From Gayadomonas joobiniege G7 (GTDB lineage Bacteria; Pseudomonadota; Gammaproteobacteria; Enterobacterales; Alteromonadaceae), in assembly GCF_000300815.1 (NCBI RefSeq), contig NZ_AMRX01000006.1, positions 558,001 through 622,000 of the forward strand: a stretch of 64,000 nucleotides of DNA. Reading direction: 5' to 3'. The notes under the pieces are model-generated. The model searched no databases, was not told the DNA's origin, and was given only the letters and a program-made list of their open reading frames with translations. The position numbers and the translations under genes are program-made. Positions 27,538 to 37,085 of this stretch are shown piece by piece; the stretch's first letter is position 1; each line of letters starts with the position of its first letter.

Positions 27538-28400
27538 TGTTGGCTTAAAAACTTAATCGCATGGCGGGCTTGATCAATATACCCACCAGCAAACATGTTG
27601 GCATGATTTAAAATATGATAAAGGTTATAAATGTGCTGTCTGTCAGCTGCATCTTTCGGTAATGGCCAAGCGGCTTGATAAGCTTGATAAAAATCGTCTG
27701 GGAATCGAGCAAATAATTGGCTCATAGCAATATCAATTTCACGATCGCCATAATAGCTGGCTGGGTCATAAATGACCGGGGTATCGGCACAAGCACTGAT
27801 ATTGCCAGACCATAAATCACCATGAAGCAAGCAGGCTTCAGGTTTGTGAGGTTTTAACAGACCATGAACTAAGGCGACTATATCGTCAATGTCGCCAAAA
27901 AGGATGCCTTTTTCAGCTAATAATTCTAACTGTGCACCGATTCTTTGCTCACTAAAAAAGTTTGACCAATTTGACGACCATTGATTTTTTTGCCCTGTGT
28001 GGCCAATAAAATTGTCGTCGTCAAAACCATATTTGGCTTGCACATCGGCTTTATGTAACTTAGCTAACTGGGTGCCAGCCAAACGCCAGGCTGTCTGTTT
28101 TGGCTGTGTTAACTCAAGCGCTTCTAAAACCAAAAAACTAAAGGTTTTGCTGCGACTACAGGCGATGATATCCGGGACTTTGATGGTTTTAGTACGGGCT
28201 ATTTTTTTTAGTGCGTGTGCTTCGGCTAAAAAAGCATCATAAAATGCAGCCTGATTGACTTTAATAAAATAAGCTTGTCTATTTTGATCTGTGGCTAAAT
28301 AGCTTTGGTTTATATCACCACCACTGACGGGCGTGGTTTTTATAAAGCTAACCGGCTGCGCCAATTGCTGGGCGACTTCTTCTGCGATAATTTGCCACAT
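27534..28400 (-). CDS. Fructosamine kinase family protein (YniA-like)
   Basis: About 288 residues of the aminoglycoside-phosphotransferase fold. Lysine-binding region QAYFIKVNQA, catalytic loop CLLHGDLWSGNISA, then metal-binding VIYDPASYYGDREIDIAM, which together are typical of bacterial fructosamine-3-kinase homologues. These enzymes phosphorylate sugar adducts on amines to trigger deglycation. The ATG at 28400 has AAGG upstream and is preferred to a TTG at 28409. It is third in a csdA–csdE–kinase run, 15 bases after csdE. Confidence 0.88.
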   Translation of the reverse strand: MWQIIAEEVAQQLAQPVSFIKTTPVSGGDINQSYLATDQNRQAYFIKVNQAAFYDAFLAEAHALKKIARTKTIKVPDIIACSRSKTFSFLVLEALELTQPKQTAWRLAGTQLAKLHKADVQAKYGFDDDNFIGHTGQKNQWSSNWSNFFSEQRIGAQLELLAEKGILFGDIDDIVALVHGLLKPHKPEACLLHGDLWSGNISACADTPVIYDPASYYGDREIDIAMSQLFARFPDDFYQAYQAAWPLPKDAADRQHIYNLYHILNHANMFAGGYIDQARHAIKFLSQH

Positions 28401-28415
28401 GCGTATCAACCTTAA

Positions 28416-28811
28416 TTAAGATAAACTTTGCACTTGATTGAGCAAGGCTTGCAAGCCATTTGTTCGAGATTCACTGATATGGTTTTGCAATGAATATTCG
28501 CTTAAACAGGCGTTTAAATCAAAATTCTTTTGCTCTAAGGTGCTCAATTTATTGAGTCTGTTAAGAATAATATAGAGTAATCCGCTGACAATGCGAGCTT
28601 CACTGGTCGCATAATATTGATTATTTTGTTTTACGAGCCAGACTTGGCTCTCGCAGCCGGCGACTATATTAACCGGATCTAACCATTCTGGTGAAAATTG
28701 ATCTTTGTTAAGACGACCTAACAACATTAAAAAACGATATTTATTTTGCCAGCTTTTAGCAGTTTTTATCTGATTGAGCAGGTTTTGTCCTTGTATGTCT
28801 TGTTCATTCAT
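28416..28811 (-). CDS. csdE: SufE-family sulfur acceptor (CsdE)
   Basis: 131 residues of the SufE fold. The sulfur-accepting cysteine is C53 in VAGCESQVWL, close to the SufE/CsdE consensus. It takes persulfide sulfur from the cysteine desulfurase encoded just upstream. It overlaps csdA by four bases (ATGA), consistent with a CsdA–CsdE pair. The assignment to CsdE rather than SufE rests on this neighbour and the absence of suf genes. Confidence 0.9.
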   Translation of the reverse strand: MNEQDIQGQNLLNQIKTAKSWQNKYRFLMLLGRLNKDQFSPEWLDPVNIVAGCESQVWLVKQNNQYYATSEARIVSGLLYIILNRLNKLSTLEQKNFDLNACLSEYSLQNHISESRTNGLQALLNQVQSLS

Positions 28812-30004
28812 ATAAAAGATTCCAACGTTTTTATCGCCTCTATCAGTTGTTCGATATCTTTTTGTTCGCTATAAGCAGCCACTGAAGCACGAATGATCCC
28901 CTGAGGATTAAGTTGTTTCACTGCTGGCATTGCACAAAGATAACCATAACGAAGCGAGATCCCCATTTGACTTAATAATTCGCCTGCATCAGAACTATGC
29001 ATCCCTCTGACAGAAAAACTTAAAGCACCACAAAAAGGGCCTTGTCCATAAACTTGAATATAATCTAATTGATTTAATTCATTTAACAGGGTTTTGATTA
29101 ATCTGGTTTCGTGCTGAAAATGGTGTTCAGACAGTTGGTTTTGACGAAATTTAACCGCAGCCCCAAAGGCGTATACAGCAGCCGTATTGGGCGTGCCAGC
29201 TTCAAATAAAAAAGGTGCTGGGCTAAAAACACTATGATGATTGTCCACTTCACGAACCATTTCACCGCCATACAAAAGAGGGGTTAAGTTTTTTAATAGT
29301 TTGTGGCTGACATACAACACACCTAACCCTGTGCCAGCATACATTTTATGGCCAGAAAAATAATATGCATCTACTGCAAGTGCGGTTAAATCGGGCGTTA
29401 AATGGTTAATTGCCTGAGCGCCGTCAATTAGCAAAAACGCATCACTTGTTTGGCTGACGAGTTGCTGAGCAAGCTCAATATCTTGTTTTAAGCCAGTTGA
29501 GTTTGCTACATGAGGCAGACAAACCACTTTGGTATTTTTATTTAATAAGGTTTTTAATTGACTGACGGCAATACGGTAATCATTTTGCAGCGGCAATATG
29601 TGCAGCTTAAAATGATATTGTTTGGCCAGTTGTTGCCAGCAGACAAAACTCGCGTGATGATCAGCGAGCGAAATAATCACTTCATCCTGAGGGGTTAACT
29701 GAGCCGCTAATGAGTAGGCCAATAAGTTTGACGCTTCGGTGGCACTTTTACACCAGATGATCTGTCTTTTGTCTGCCACGTTTAACCAAGCTGCTGTTTG
29801 CGCTCGTATCAGTTCAAATTGATTGGTGTTTTTAATCGCTTGTGGGTGACTGGAACGATGAACTGTGGCATGCATTCGCTGATAATATTGATTAATTTGC
29901 GCTAATGCTGGCTCACAGATATGAGTCGTTGCGGCATTGTCTAGATAGCAGCTAGTTGGATTTTGTTTAAAAAACGGAAATGCGCGTTTGTTTGTATTAT
30001 CCAT
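28808..30004 (-). CDS. csdA: Cysteine desulfurase (CsdA/SufS-like, group II)
   Basis: PLP enzyme releasing sulfur from cysteine as enzyme persulfide. About 398 residues. It begins with CYLDNAATTHI; LADHHASFVCWQQL and DGAQAINH carry PLP contacts, SGHKMYAGTGLGVLY the Schiff-base lysine, and RYGYLCAMPA the catalytic cysteine. Start: the ATG at 30004 has GAAGG upstream; a longer TTG frame to 30052 has no ribosome site. Head of csdA–csdE, divergent from the TetR gene. Confidence 0.92.
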   Translation of the reverse strand: MDNTNKRAFPFFKQNPTSCYLDNAATTHICEPALAQINQYYQRMHATVHRSSHPQAIKNTNQFELIRAQTAAWLNVADKRQIIWCKSATEASNLLAYSLAAQLTPQDEVIISLADHHASFVCWQQLAKQYHFKLHILPLQNDYRIAVSQLKTLLNKNTKVVCLPHVANSTGLKQDIELAQQLVSQTSDAFLLIDGAQAINHLTPDLTALAVDAYYFSGHKMYAGTGLGVLYVSHKLLKNLTPLLYGGEMVREVDNHHSVFSPAPFLFEAGTPNTAAVYAFGAAVKFRQNQLSEHHFQHETRLIKTLLNELNQLDYIQVYGQGPFCGALSFSVRGMHSSDAGELLSQMGISLRYGYLCAMPAVKQLNPQGIIRASVAAYSEQKDIEQLIEAIKTLESFI

Positions 30005-30130
30005 AGAGACGGTACCTTCATGCGGTTTATTGGCACGCTTAAACCGCGTCAACTAGCGTTTTATCCTGCCCTAAAAATGCAAAATGATACGCATATTCTT
30101 TGACCTTGCAAGTTGAACCATGATTTTTAG

Positions 30131-30159
30131 TTGACTTGTTTAAATTTTAAACGTAAATT
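30131..30159 (+). promoter_or_regulatory. Predicted promoter of the TetR–fadE operon
   Basis: TTGACT (30131-30136) and TAAATT (30154-30159) are separated by 17 bases. An interrupted palindrome GTTTAAA-T-TTTAAAC (30138-30152) fills the spacer. Transcription would start near 30166, inside the AAAC-N4-GTTT pair. Confidence 0.55.
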
Positions 30160-30161
30160 TT

Positions 30162-30186
30162 AAACAAGTGTTTGAAACATGTGTTT
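30162..30186. promoter_or_regulatory. Tandem AAAC-N4-GTTT operators (PsrA-like)
   Basis: AAACAAGTGTTT (30162-30173) and AAACATGTGTTT (30175-30186) are adjacent. They match the published PsrA-type motif AAAC, a short spacer, GTTT. They cover the predicted transcription start, so a repressor bound here would block the operon. Autoregulation by the following TetR protein is the simplest reading. Confidence 0.6.
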
Positions 30187-30194
30187 ACTTTGCG

Positions 30195-30848
30195 ATGAAA
30201 AAATTAACCACAGCAGACAAAATTTTACTGGCGGCAGAAGAGCTTTTTGCTGAACAAGGGTTTAATCATACCTCATTGCGGGAGATCACACAGCGAGCTG
30301 GGGTTAACCTAGCTTCAGTCAATTATCATTTTGGTTCCAAAAAATCTTTAATCCAGGCTGTATTAAAAAGTTATCTAGATGTTTTAGTGCCAGAACTTGT
30401 ATCTGGTTTAGCTAAGCTTAGAGATTCTTCATTAAATTGCGAAACCCTATTAGAAACCTTGGTTGAGCCGCTCCTAAAACTGAGTCAGGTTAATCCGGTT
30501 AAAGCGCGCAATTTTATGGTTTTGGTTGGACGGGGTTATAGTGAAAGCCAAGGGCATTTACGGCGATATATCGCAGAGCATCATCACCAAGTTTTAAATC
30601 AAGTTTGGCAAAAAATGGCGACTGCGTTGCCGCATGTTAATCAGCAAACGCTATTTCTACGTCTCCATTTTACCTTGGGTGCGCTCGTATTTGTGATCAC
30701 AGCCAATCAGGCATTAGAAGAAATCTCCGCTGCGGACTTTAAACAAACGGAACATTTGCAGGACATTTTGGCAAAGTTTGTGCGGTACGCAGCTGCGGGT
30801 TTGCAATCAGATAATACAACTTCCTTGTTAAATTGGTCGGGAGACTGA
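30195..30848 (+). CDS. TetR-family regulator upstream of fadE (PsrA-like)
   Basis: About 217 residues. The helix-turn-helix is plain: [40 protein letters not shown]. The C-terminal ligand domain resembles fatty-acid-responsive regulators such as PsrA and FadR-TetR. Start: a GTG at 30168 would put the coding region inside its own operator, so the ATG at 30195 is chosen although neither has a strong ribosome site. Two bases separate it from fadE. Regulation of fatty-acid oxidation with acyl-CoA as ligand is inference from context. Confidence 0.88.
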   Translation: MKKLTTADKILLAAEELFAEQGFNHTSLREITQRAGVNLASVNYHFGSKKSLIQAVLKSYLDVLVPELVSGLAKLRDSSLNCETLLETLVEPLLKLSQVNPVKARNFMVLVGRGYSESQGHLRRYIAEHHHQVLNQVWQKMATALPHVNQQTLFLRLHFTLGALVFVITANQALEEISAADFKQTEHLQDILAKFVRYAAAGLQSDNTTSLLNWSGD

Positions 30849-30850
30849 AA

Positions 30851-33139
30851 ATGTTAGTAATTTGCCTCATTATTGTACTTGCAGTGATTATTGTCCTGCG
30901 TAATCAAGATTTACGGCTACGATATGTAACCGGACCTATTTTTAAAGTATTTAAAAAGGTATTGCCGGCAATGTCTACAACCGAGCAGGAGGCAATGGAA
31001 GCAGGGGATATCTGGTGGGACGGAGAAATTTTTAGTGGTCGGCCAGACTGGCAGAAGATGCATCAATACCCAGATGCGCAGATGTCGCCAGAGGAACAAA
31101 GTTTTTTAAATAATCAAGTTGAAACCTTGTTAGACATGTTGGACGACTTTAAAATTGTTCACCAGGATAAAGATTTACCACCCGAGGTATGGCAATACCT
31201 GCGTGATAACGGCTTTTTTTCGCTGATAATAGGCAAAGAATATGGTGGTTTAGATTTTTCAGCAACGGCTAATTCTTCGATTGTCGCTAAGATAGCCAGT
31301 CGCAGTGTCAGTGCCGCGGTTTGTGTGATGGTTCCTAACAGCTTAGGTCCTGGTGAGCTGTTGACCCGTTATGGCACTGAGCAACAAAAAAACTTTTGGT
31401 TGCCTCGTTTAGCCGATGGCCGCGAGCTTCCTTGTTTTGCGTTAACGGGTCCTGAAGCGGGTTCAGATGCCGGCGCGATCCCAGATAAGGGCATTATCTG
31501 TGAGGGAGAGTTTGAGGGGCAAAAAACACTCGGGATCAAGCTTACATGGAATAAGCGCTATATTACGCTAGCCCCTGTGGCAACAGTGTTAGGTTTGGCG
31601 TTTAAGTTATCTGATCCGGAACAACTGCTTGGTGGTAAAACCGATTTAGGCATCACTTGTGCGCTGATCCCAACGGCTCACCCAGGGGTTGAAATCGGCG
31701 ATCGCCATTTTCCTATGGGATTGGCATTTATGAATGGCACCACATCAGGCAAAGATGTTTTTATTCCCCTTGAGTGGATTATTGGTGGACCTGATTATGC
31801 AGGCAAAGGCTGGCGTATGTTGGTTGAATGTTTATCTGCGGGTCGGGGGATATCATTGCCGGCTTTAGCAACGGCAATCGGTCATACTGCGGTAAAAACA
31901 ACGTCTGCCTACGCCGCGGTGCGCAAACAATTTGGTTTATCTATTCAAAAATTTGAAGGAGTACAGGAATCACTCGCCCGGATTATCGCAAATACTTATA
32001 CGCTAGAAGCTGCGCGTAAATTTACCACCTCTGCATTAGACAGTGGTTTTAGTCCTTCAGTGGTGACCGCAATCAGTAAATATCATATGACAGAAATAGG
32101 TCGTCAAATTATGAATGACAGCATGGATATCCATGCTGGTAAAGCCATTCAGTTAGGCCCTAAAAACTATTTAGGTCATTTATATTGGGGCGTACCTGTT
32201 GCTATTACGGTTGAGGGCGCGAATATTTTAACCCGAAATTTAATGATTTTTGGGCAAGGTGCGACCCGATGCCATCCATTTGTTTATCAAGAAATGCAAG
32301 CGGCAGCAGATCAGAATGAGCAAAGAGGCAGAGAAACTTTTGATCAGCTATTTATCGGCCATGTGAAATTTACCGCGACCAATTTTGTCCGTTGTTTGGC
32401 ACACGGTTTGACTTTAGGTAAATTGAGTCAGACCCCAGTCAGTGGTGAAACCGCCCATTATTACCAACAATTAAATCGGTTAAGTGCCGGTCTGGCGCTT
32501 GCAACAGACATTTCTATGGGCGTATTGGGCGGTGCATTAAAACGTCGTGAAATGATATCAGCGCGGCTTGGAGATGTATTAAGCCAGATTTATTTAGCCA
32601 GTGCCATTTTAAAACGCTATGAAGAAGATGGTCGTCAGCGCTGTGACCTGGCAACAGTACATTATGCGCTGAAAACCTGTTTATACGAAGCGGGACAAGC
32701 GTTTGATGGCTTTTTTGCTAATTTTACACCAACCTGGTTAGCTGTGATCTTAAAACGAGTGATTTTTCCGTTTGGCATTAATTATCATAAACCGGAAGAT
32801 GAAATCGCGGTCGCCGTTTGTGACCACATTTATAATTATCCGGCACTACGTAAACGCTTGAGTCGTTTATGTTATACAGGTCGCAGTGCCGAGCAATCGA
32901 CCGCTGCTGTTGAAGCGGCTTACCAAGCAATGCGTCAGTGCAAAAATATCGAACAAAAGGTGCTGCGGGCACAAAAAGATGGCCAACTAAACAAACGTCA
33001 ACCTTGGTCTGATACCATAGATCAAGCGCTTGCGGCTAACATCATATTGGCCAATGAAGCTGAGCAGTTAAAACAAGCAGATGAGTTACGCAAAAAAGCC
33101 ATTGCAGTTGATAGTTTTGATAAAGAGCAATTGCCGTGA
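30851..33139 (+). CDS. fadE: Acyl-CoA dehydrogenase FadE
   Basis: First oxidation step of fatty-acid beta-oxidation, FAD-dependent. About 762 residues, the long gammaproteobacterial FadE type. The N-terminal hydrophobic segment (LVICLIIVLAVIIVL) anchors it. Core motifs are CFALTGPEAGSDAGAIPDKG, KLTWNKRYITLAPVA and ITVEGANILTRNLMIFGQGA with the catalytic glutamate. The large C-terminal helical extension is present. Ribosome site GGGAGA supports ATG 30851 over a GTG at 30833. Cotranscribed with the TetR gene. Confidence 0.96.
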   Translation: MLVICLIIVLAVIIVLRNQDLRLRYVTGPIFKVFKKVLPAMSTTEQEAMEAGDIWWDGEIFSGRPDWQKMHQYPDAQMSPEEQSFLNNQVETLLDMLDDFKIVHQDKDLPPEVWQYLRDNGFFSLIIGKEYGGLDFSATANSSIVAKIASRSVSAAVCVMVPNSLGPGELLTRYGTEQQKNFWLPRLADGRELPCFALTGPEAGSDAGAIPDKGIICEGEFEGQKTLGIKLTWNKRYITLAPVATVLGLAFKLSDPEQLLGGKTDLGITCALIPTAHPGVEIGDRHFPMGLAFMNGTTSGKDVFIPLEWIIGGPDYAGKGWRMLVECLSAGRGISLPALATAIGHTAVKTTSAYAAVRKQFGLSIQKFEGVQESLARIIANTYTLEAARKFTTSALDSGFSPSVVTAISKYHMTEIGRQIMNDSMDIHAGKAIQLGPKNYLGHLYWGVPVAITVEGANILTRNLMIFGQGATRCHPFVYQEMQAAADQNEQRGRETFDQLFIGHVKFTATNFVRCLAHGLTLGKLSQTPVSGETAHYYQQLNRLSAGLALATDISMGVLGGALKRREMISARLGDVLSQIYLASAILKRYEEDGRQRCDLATVHYALKTCLYEAGQAFDGFFANFTPTWLAVILKRVIFPFGINYHKPEDEIAVAVCDHIYNYPALRKRLSRLCYTGRSAEQSTAAVEAAYQAMRQCKNIEQKVLRAQKDGQLNKRQPWSDTIDQALAANIILANEAEQLKQADELRKKAIAVDSFDKEQLP

Positions 33140-33191
33140 CCTTGATAAGGGTGTTAACCTTAATGACTTTTTAACAGCCTGAAGTAAAGTC

Positions 33192-34205
33192 ATGTCATTG
33201 ATGATAGATATTGAAGGGGTTGAGCTGCAAGCGGAAGAAAAAGAACGTTTGCGCCACCCCTTTGTGCATTCCGTTATTTTATTTGCCCGAAATTATCAAT
33301 CGCCGGCTCAAATCACTCGGTTGAGTCAATCCATTCGTACTGCTGCTGGCAAACCAGTGATCATTGCCGTTGATCAGGAAGGCGGGCGTGTACAGAGATT
33401 TATTGATGGATTTACTCGGCTGCCGTCAATGCGCTCACTTGCTCAGTATGCGCAGGAAAAATCCGATTTATCCGCGCTCACCGCGGTCGCTTATGTCATG
33501 GCCTGTGAGCTGAACGAAGTGGGCATTGATTTAAGTTTTGCGCCTGTTTTAGACTTGGACGGTATTTCTGATGTAATAGGGAGTCGGAGTTTTGCCCAGG
33601 ATGCCAACTCAGTGACCCTATATGCTAATGCCTATATAGAAGGCATGCATCTGGCGGGCATGTCTGCCGTTGGTAAACATTTTCCGGGCCATGGTAACGT
33701 TAAAGCAGATACGCATTTCCATCAAGCTGTCGATACCCGTTCGGCAACCCAGATAAAAGAACTGGATATGGCGGTATTTAAACATTTTATTGAGGCAGAT
33801 AAATTGCAAGGTATTATGCCTGCACATGTTGTTTACCCTGCGATTGATAAATATTCGGCAGGTTTTTCTAAAATCTGGTTACAACAAATTTTAGCCACCG
33901 AGCTTGGTTTTAACGGCATTATTTTTAGTGATGACTTGTCTATGCAAGGTGCACATGCGGCCGGTGACTACTGTGAGCGAGCGCAGGCGGCACTCGCAGC
34001 GGGATGTAATATTATTTTAGCGTGCAATAATGCAGCTGCGCAAAAACAAATTCTGGCTAACTTTAATACTCAAATCGACACTGGAAGTTTAATTAAACTT
34101 AGATCACTGACGGCAAGTGATTTATATCAATCAACGAACCAGCGTAAACATTTAGAGCTGTTAGCATATGGTAAAAAAGTGGCCGCTGAACTGGCTGGCG
34201 AGTAA
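33192..34205 (+). CDS. nagZ: Beta-N-acetylhexosaminidase NagZ
   Basis: Cytosolic GH3 enzyme that removes GlcNAc from anhydromuropeptides in cell-wall recycling, thereby affecting AmpR signalling where AmpC is present. It is 337 residues. Substrate and catalytic regions are IIAVDQEGGRVQRF, the histidine/aspartate loop GKHFPGHGNVKADTHF, and IIFSDDLSMQGAH with the nucleophile aspartate. No signal peptide, as expected. Followed after 18 bases by a phosphatase gene. Confidence 0.96.
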   Translation: MSLMIDIEGVELQAEEKERLRHPFVHSVILFARNYQSPAQITRLSQSIRTAAGKPVIIAVDQEGGRVQRFIDGFTRLPSMRSLAQYAQEKSDLSALTAVAYVMACELNEVGIDLSFAPVLDLDGISDVIGSRSFAQDANSVTLYANAYIEGMHLAGMSAVGKHFPGHGNVKADTHFHQAVDTRSATQIKELDMAVFKHFIEADKLQGIMPAHVVYPAIDKYSAGFSKIWLQQILATELGFNGIIFSDDLSMQGAHAAGDYCERAQAALAAGCNIILACNNAAAQKQILANFNTQIDTGSLIKLRSLTASDLYQSTNQRKHLELLAYGKKVAAELAGE

Positions 34206-34223
34206 CTTTTAATAAGGAATAAG

Positions 34224-34706
34224 ATGTCAAAACCTGAGTTAAAATACGTGAATTCAATATTATTTGTTTGTTTAGGTAATATTTGCCGTTCTCCAACTGC
34301 CCATGCAGTATTTAGGCAATTGGCCCAAAGTAAACTTCCCAACATACAAATTGATTCGGCTGGAACAGCTGGTTACCATACGGGGGCTAAACCAGACAAA
34401 AGAGCAAAATCAGCAGGGGAGCAACGCGGTTATGATTTTTCTTCGATTAGTGCACGGCCAGTCGTTGCGGAAGACTTTGAGCACTTTGATTTGATTTTGC
34501 CAATGGATCGACAAAATTACCAAGACTTAATAGACCAAGCTGATCCACAATATCATTATAAGATTGTGATGTTTTTGGAGTTTGCAAAAAACTATCCAGA
34601 CGTAGACGAAGTACCGGATCCTTATTATGGCGGCAGCAAAGGATTTGAATATGTATTGGATTTAGTAGAAGATGCTTCTCATGGGCTGCTTGAACAGCTT
34701 TCTTGA
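34224..34706 (+). CDS. Low-molecular-weight protein-tyrosine phosphatase
   Basis: 160 residues. The P-loop C16-LGNIC-R22 (CX5R followed by SPTA) is at the N terminus, and the general-acid aspartate lies in DEVPDPYYGG near 132. Family members dephosphorylate tyrosines or act on arsenate; exopolysaccharide (Wzb-type) partners are absent here, so the target is unknown. Likely cotranscribed with nagZ. Confidence 0.92.
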   Translation: MSKPELKYVNSILFVCLGNICRSPTAHAVFRQLAQSKLPNIQIDSAGTAGYHTGAKPDKRAKSAGEQRGYDFSSISARPVVAEDFEHFDLILPMDRQNYQDLIDQADPQYHYKIVMFLEFAKNYPDVDEVPDPYYGGSKGFEYVLDLVEDASHGLLEQLS

Positions 34707-34740
34707 AATAGATTAAATGAATTAAAGGCAGGTAAATAGA

Positions 34741-36111
34741 GTGACAAATTGGTCTCCTAACTCATGGCGCAATTTTCCGATAGTGCAACAACCTAAATAC
34801 CCAGATGCAGAGCAGGTAGCTGAGGTAGAAAAACAATTAAGCAGTTTCCCACCTCTGGTGTTTGCGGCCGAAGCACGCGCATTAGAGCAACATCTGGCAG
34901 GGGTTTCTCGTGGTGATGCATTTTTGCTGCAAGGCGGCGATTGTGCCGAATCTTTTGCTGATTTTAATGCCCCCAAAATACGTGATACCTTTAAAACTTT
35001 ATTACAGATGGCTGTGGTTTTAACCTTTAGTGGTAAGTGTCCGATTGTTAAGGTGGCACGTATGGCGGGTCAGTATGCTAAACCGAGATCTGATGATATG
35101 GAAACGCGTGATGGCATCTCACTGCCTAGCTATCGCGGTGACATTATTAATGGATTTGAGTTTACTGAAGCGGCTCGTATTCCTAACCCTGAAAATTTGA
35201 TTAAAGCTTATCATCAGTCGTCTGCAACATTGAACCTATTGCGTGCTTTTGCACAAGGGGGGTTAGCGGATTTACATGAAGTAAACCGCTGGAACTTAGA
35301 CTTTGTAAAAAATTCTCCGGTTAGTGAAAAATATCATGATGTGGCAATGCGTATTCAAGAGGCGTTGGGTTTTATGGAAGTTTGTGGCATCAACCCAGCA
35401 AATACGCCATCGATAAAAGAAACCGAACTTTTCACTTCGCACGAAGCATTATTATTGAATTACGAAGAAGCTTTAACCCGTCGTGATACCTTAACGGGTT
35501 TATGGTACGACTGCTCAGCGCATATGGTTTGGATTGGAGAACGGACACGTCAGCTTGATCACGCGCATATTGAGTTTTTCCGTGGTATTAATAATCCAAT
35601 CGGCGTAAAAGTTGGGCCCGGCATGCAACCAGATGAGTTAATTAAATTGATTGATGCACTAAATCCATCAAACAAACCCGGCCGTTTAACTTTGATCACT
35701 CGGATGGGCGCTGACAATCTTGCCGGTAAGTTACCAGAATTAGTGAAACGGGTTAAACAAGAAGGGCGTAACGTCGTTTGGATTAGTGATCCCATGCACG
35801 GCAATACGGTAAAAACAGACAATGGTTATAAAACGCGTGATTTTAATGCGATTTTACGCGAAATTCAGGCGTTTTTTGCAGTTCACCGTAGCGAAGGCAC
35901 CTATGCCGGTGGTATTCACTTGGAGATGACAGGGTTAGATGTCACCGAATGTACAGGGGGCGCTTATAAAATTTCGGCACAGGATTTGGAACGCCGTTAT
36001 GAAACCCAATGTGACCCAAGATTAAACCAAAATCAGGTGTTAGAGATGGCTTTTAACATTAGTGATACGCTAAAAACAGCGCGTTCAGATTATCTTGCAA
36101 GCAGAGGTTAG
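34741..36111 (+). CDS. Class II 3-deoxy-7-phosphoheptulonate (DAHP) synthase
   Basis: Entry enzyme of the shikimate pathway, joining phosphoenolpyruvate and erythrose-4-phosphate. It is 456 residues, GTG start with AAGGCAGG upstream. Class II motifs are [77 protein letters not shown] and [18 protein letters not shown]. Unrelated in sequence to the class I AroF/G/H of E. coli. No other aromatic gene is adjacent. Confidence 0.96.
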   Translation: MTNWSPNSWRNFPIVQQPKYPDAEQVAEVEKQLSSFPPLVFAAEARALEQHLAGVSRGDAFLLQGGDCAESFADFNAPKIRDTFKTLLQMAVVLTFSGKCPIVKVARMAGQYAKPRSDDMETRDGISLPSYRGDIINGFEFTEAARIPNPENLIKAYHQSSATLNLLRAFAQGGLADLHEVNRWNLDFVKNSPVSEKYHDVAMRIQEALGFMEVCGINPANTPSIKETELFTSHEALLLNYEEALTRRDTLTGLWYDCSAHMVWIGERTRQLDHAHIEFFRGINNPIGVKVGPGMQPDELIKLIDALNPSNKPGRLTLITRMGADNLAGKLPELVKRVKQEGRNVVWISDPMHGNTVKTDNGYKTRDFNAILREIQAFFAVHRSEGTYAGGIHLEMTGLDVTECTGGAYKISAQDLERRYETQCDPRLNQNQVLEMAFNISDTLKTARSDYLASRG

Positions 36112-36125
36112 TTTGTTTTAGCTAA

Positions 36126-36164
36126 ATTTCCCTCGGCTACTGTATGGCTGGGGGAAATCTGTTT
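36126..36164 (+). terminator. Terminator after DAHP synthase
   Basis: ATTTCCCTCGGC (36126-36137) pairs with GCTGGGGGAAAT (36147-36158), a 12-pair stem with G-T pairs and a nine-base loop. A short T-rich tail (CTGTTTATAAT) follows. Confidence 0.65.
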
Positions 36165-36202
36165 ATAATAGCTTTTTATTTTTGAATTAGTATCAGGGCT
36201 AC

Positions 36203-37084
36203 ATGCACTTATTTGTAAATGATTTAACGGTTATCGATTTTTCTTATCTGGACGCTAATCGCGGTATTGTTGGCGAAAGCTGGATAGTGGATGTGTCGCT
36301 GATCGGAAGTTTAAACGAGCAAAAAATGGTATTAGATTTTGGTGTGGTCAAAAGCCAGATAAAATCTATTATTGATCAAGAGTTTGATCATAAGCTGCAT
36401 ATTGGCGAAGATTCGCCAGCCTTGAAAGAAAAAAAATTAAATGGCGATAATCTAGATGTTATTTACCGCACGGACGATTTAGAAACCATCTATATGTCTG
36501 CACCGCCTAACGCTTATTGTTTTTTACCAACCGACCGAATTGATATTTATAGTGTTTTGCCATTGTTGCGCGCAACTATAATGCGTCATATGCCAGATAA
36601 CGTTGAAGACGTTATCTTTAATCTACGTGCAGAAAAGATAGATTCTGAATATTACCATTATAGCCATGGTCTTAAACATCATGATGGTAACTGTCAGCGC
36701 ATTGTACATGGTCACAGATCTAAAGTGATTGTTGAAGAAGATGGCAAACCGAGCCGCCAATGGCAGGAGTATTGGGCTAAACGTTGGCAAGATATTTATA
36801 TTGGAAGCGAATCTGATTTAGATTCAGATCTGTTGAACCATTTTTGTGAACAGCAGGATTTAAATCCAGATAATTATCTGGCTTTTTCTTATACAGCCAG
36901 CCAAGGCGATTTTAAGTTGGTGTGTGCTAAGTCGATCAGCGATGTAATCGACAGAGACTCAACAGTCGAATGTCTTGCTGAATTTATGCTTGAAACTATG
37001 CAAGCGCAATCGCCGCGTAGCCATTTTAAAGTACTGGCGTTTGAAGGGGTTTCGAAAGGAGCCATTGCACAAACAGGAGCTTAA
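36203..37084 (+). CDS. Tandem T-fold protein of the 6-pyruvoyl/6-carboxytetrahydropterin synthase family
   Basis: 293 residues, about twice QueD length. The N-terminal half has the family features MVLDFGVVKSQIKS and QEFDHKLHI (the DF and DH motifs), but GESWIVDV replaces the zinc HxH strand. The C-terminal half has HDGNCQRIVHGHRSKVIV, giving the zinc HGH and an upstream cysteine, but no second DH motif. The two halves therefore look like a tandem pair splitting the usual active site. The pterin substrate is unknown. No queuosine genes adjoin, and the M23 peptidase gene starts one base after the stop. Confidence 0.78.
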   Translation: MHLFVNDLTVIDFSYLDANRGIVGESWIVDVSLIGSLNEQKMVLDFGVVKSQIKSIIDQEFDHKLHIGEDSPALKEKKLNGDNLDVIYRTDDLETIYMSAPPNAYCFLPTDRIDIYSVLPLLRATIMRHMPDNVEDVIFNLRAEKIDSEYYHYSHGLKHHDGNCQRIVHGHRSKVIVEEDGKPSRQWQEYWAKRWQDIYIGSESDLDSDLLNHFCEQQDLNPDNYLAFSYTASQGDFKLVCAKSISDVIDRDSTVECLAEFMLETMQAQSPRSHFKVLAFEGVSKGAIAQTGA

Positions 37085-37085
37085 C

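Noticed and set aside
36975-37085. Upstream extension of the M23 peptidase frame
   Set aside because: It runs through the PTPS-like gene in another frame; the ATG at 37086 starts a proper signal peptide.
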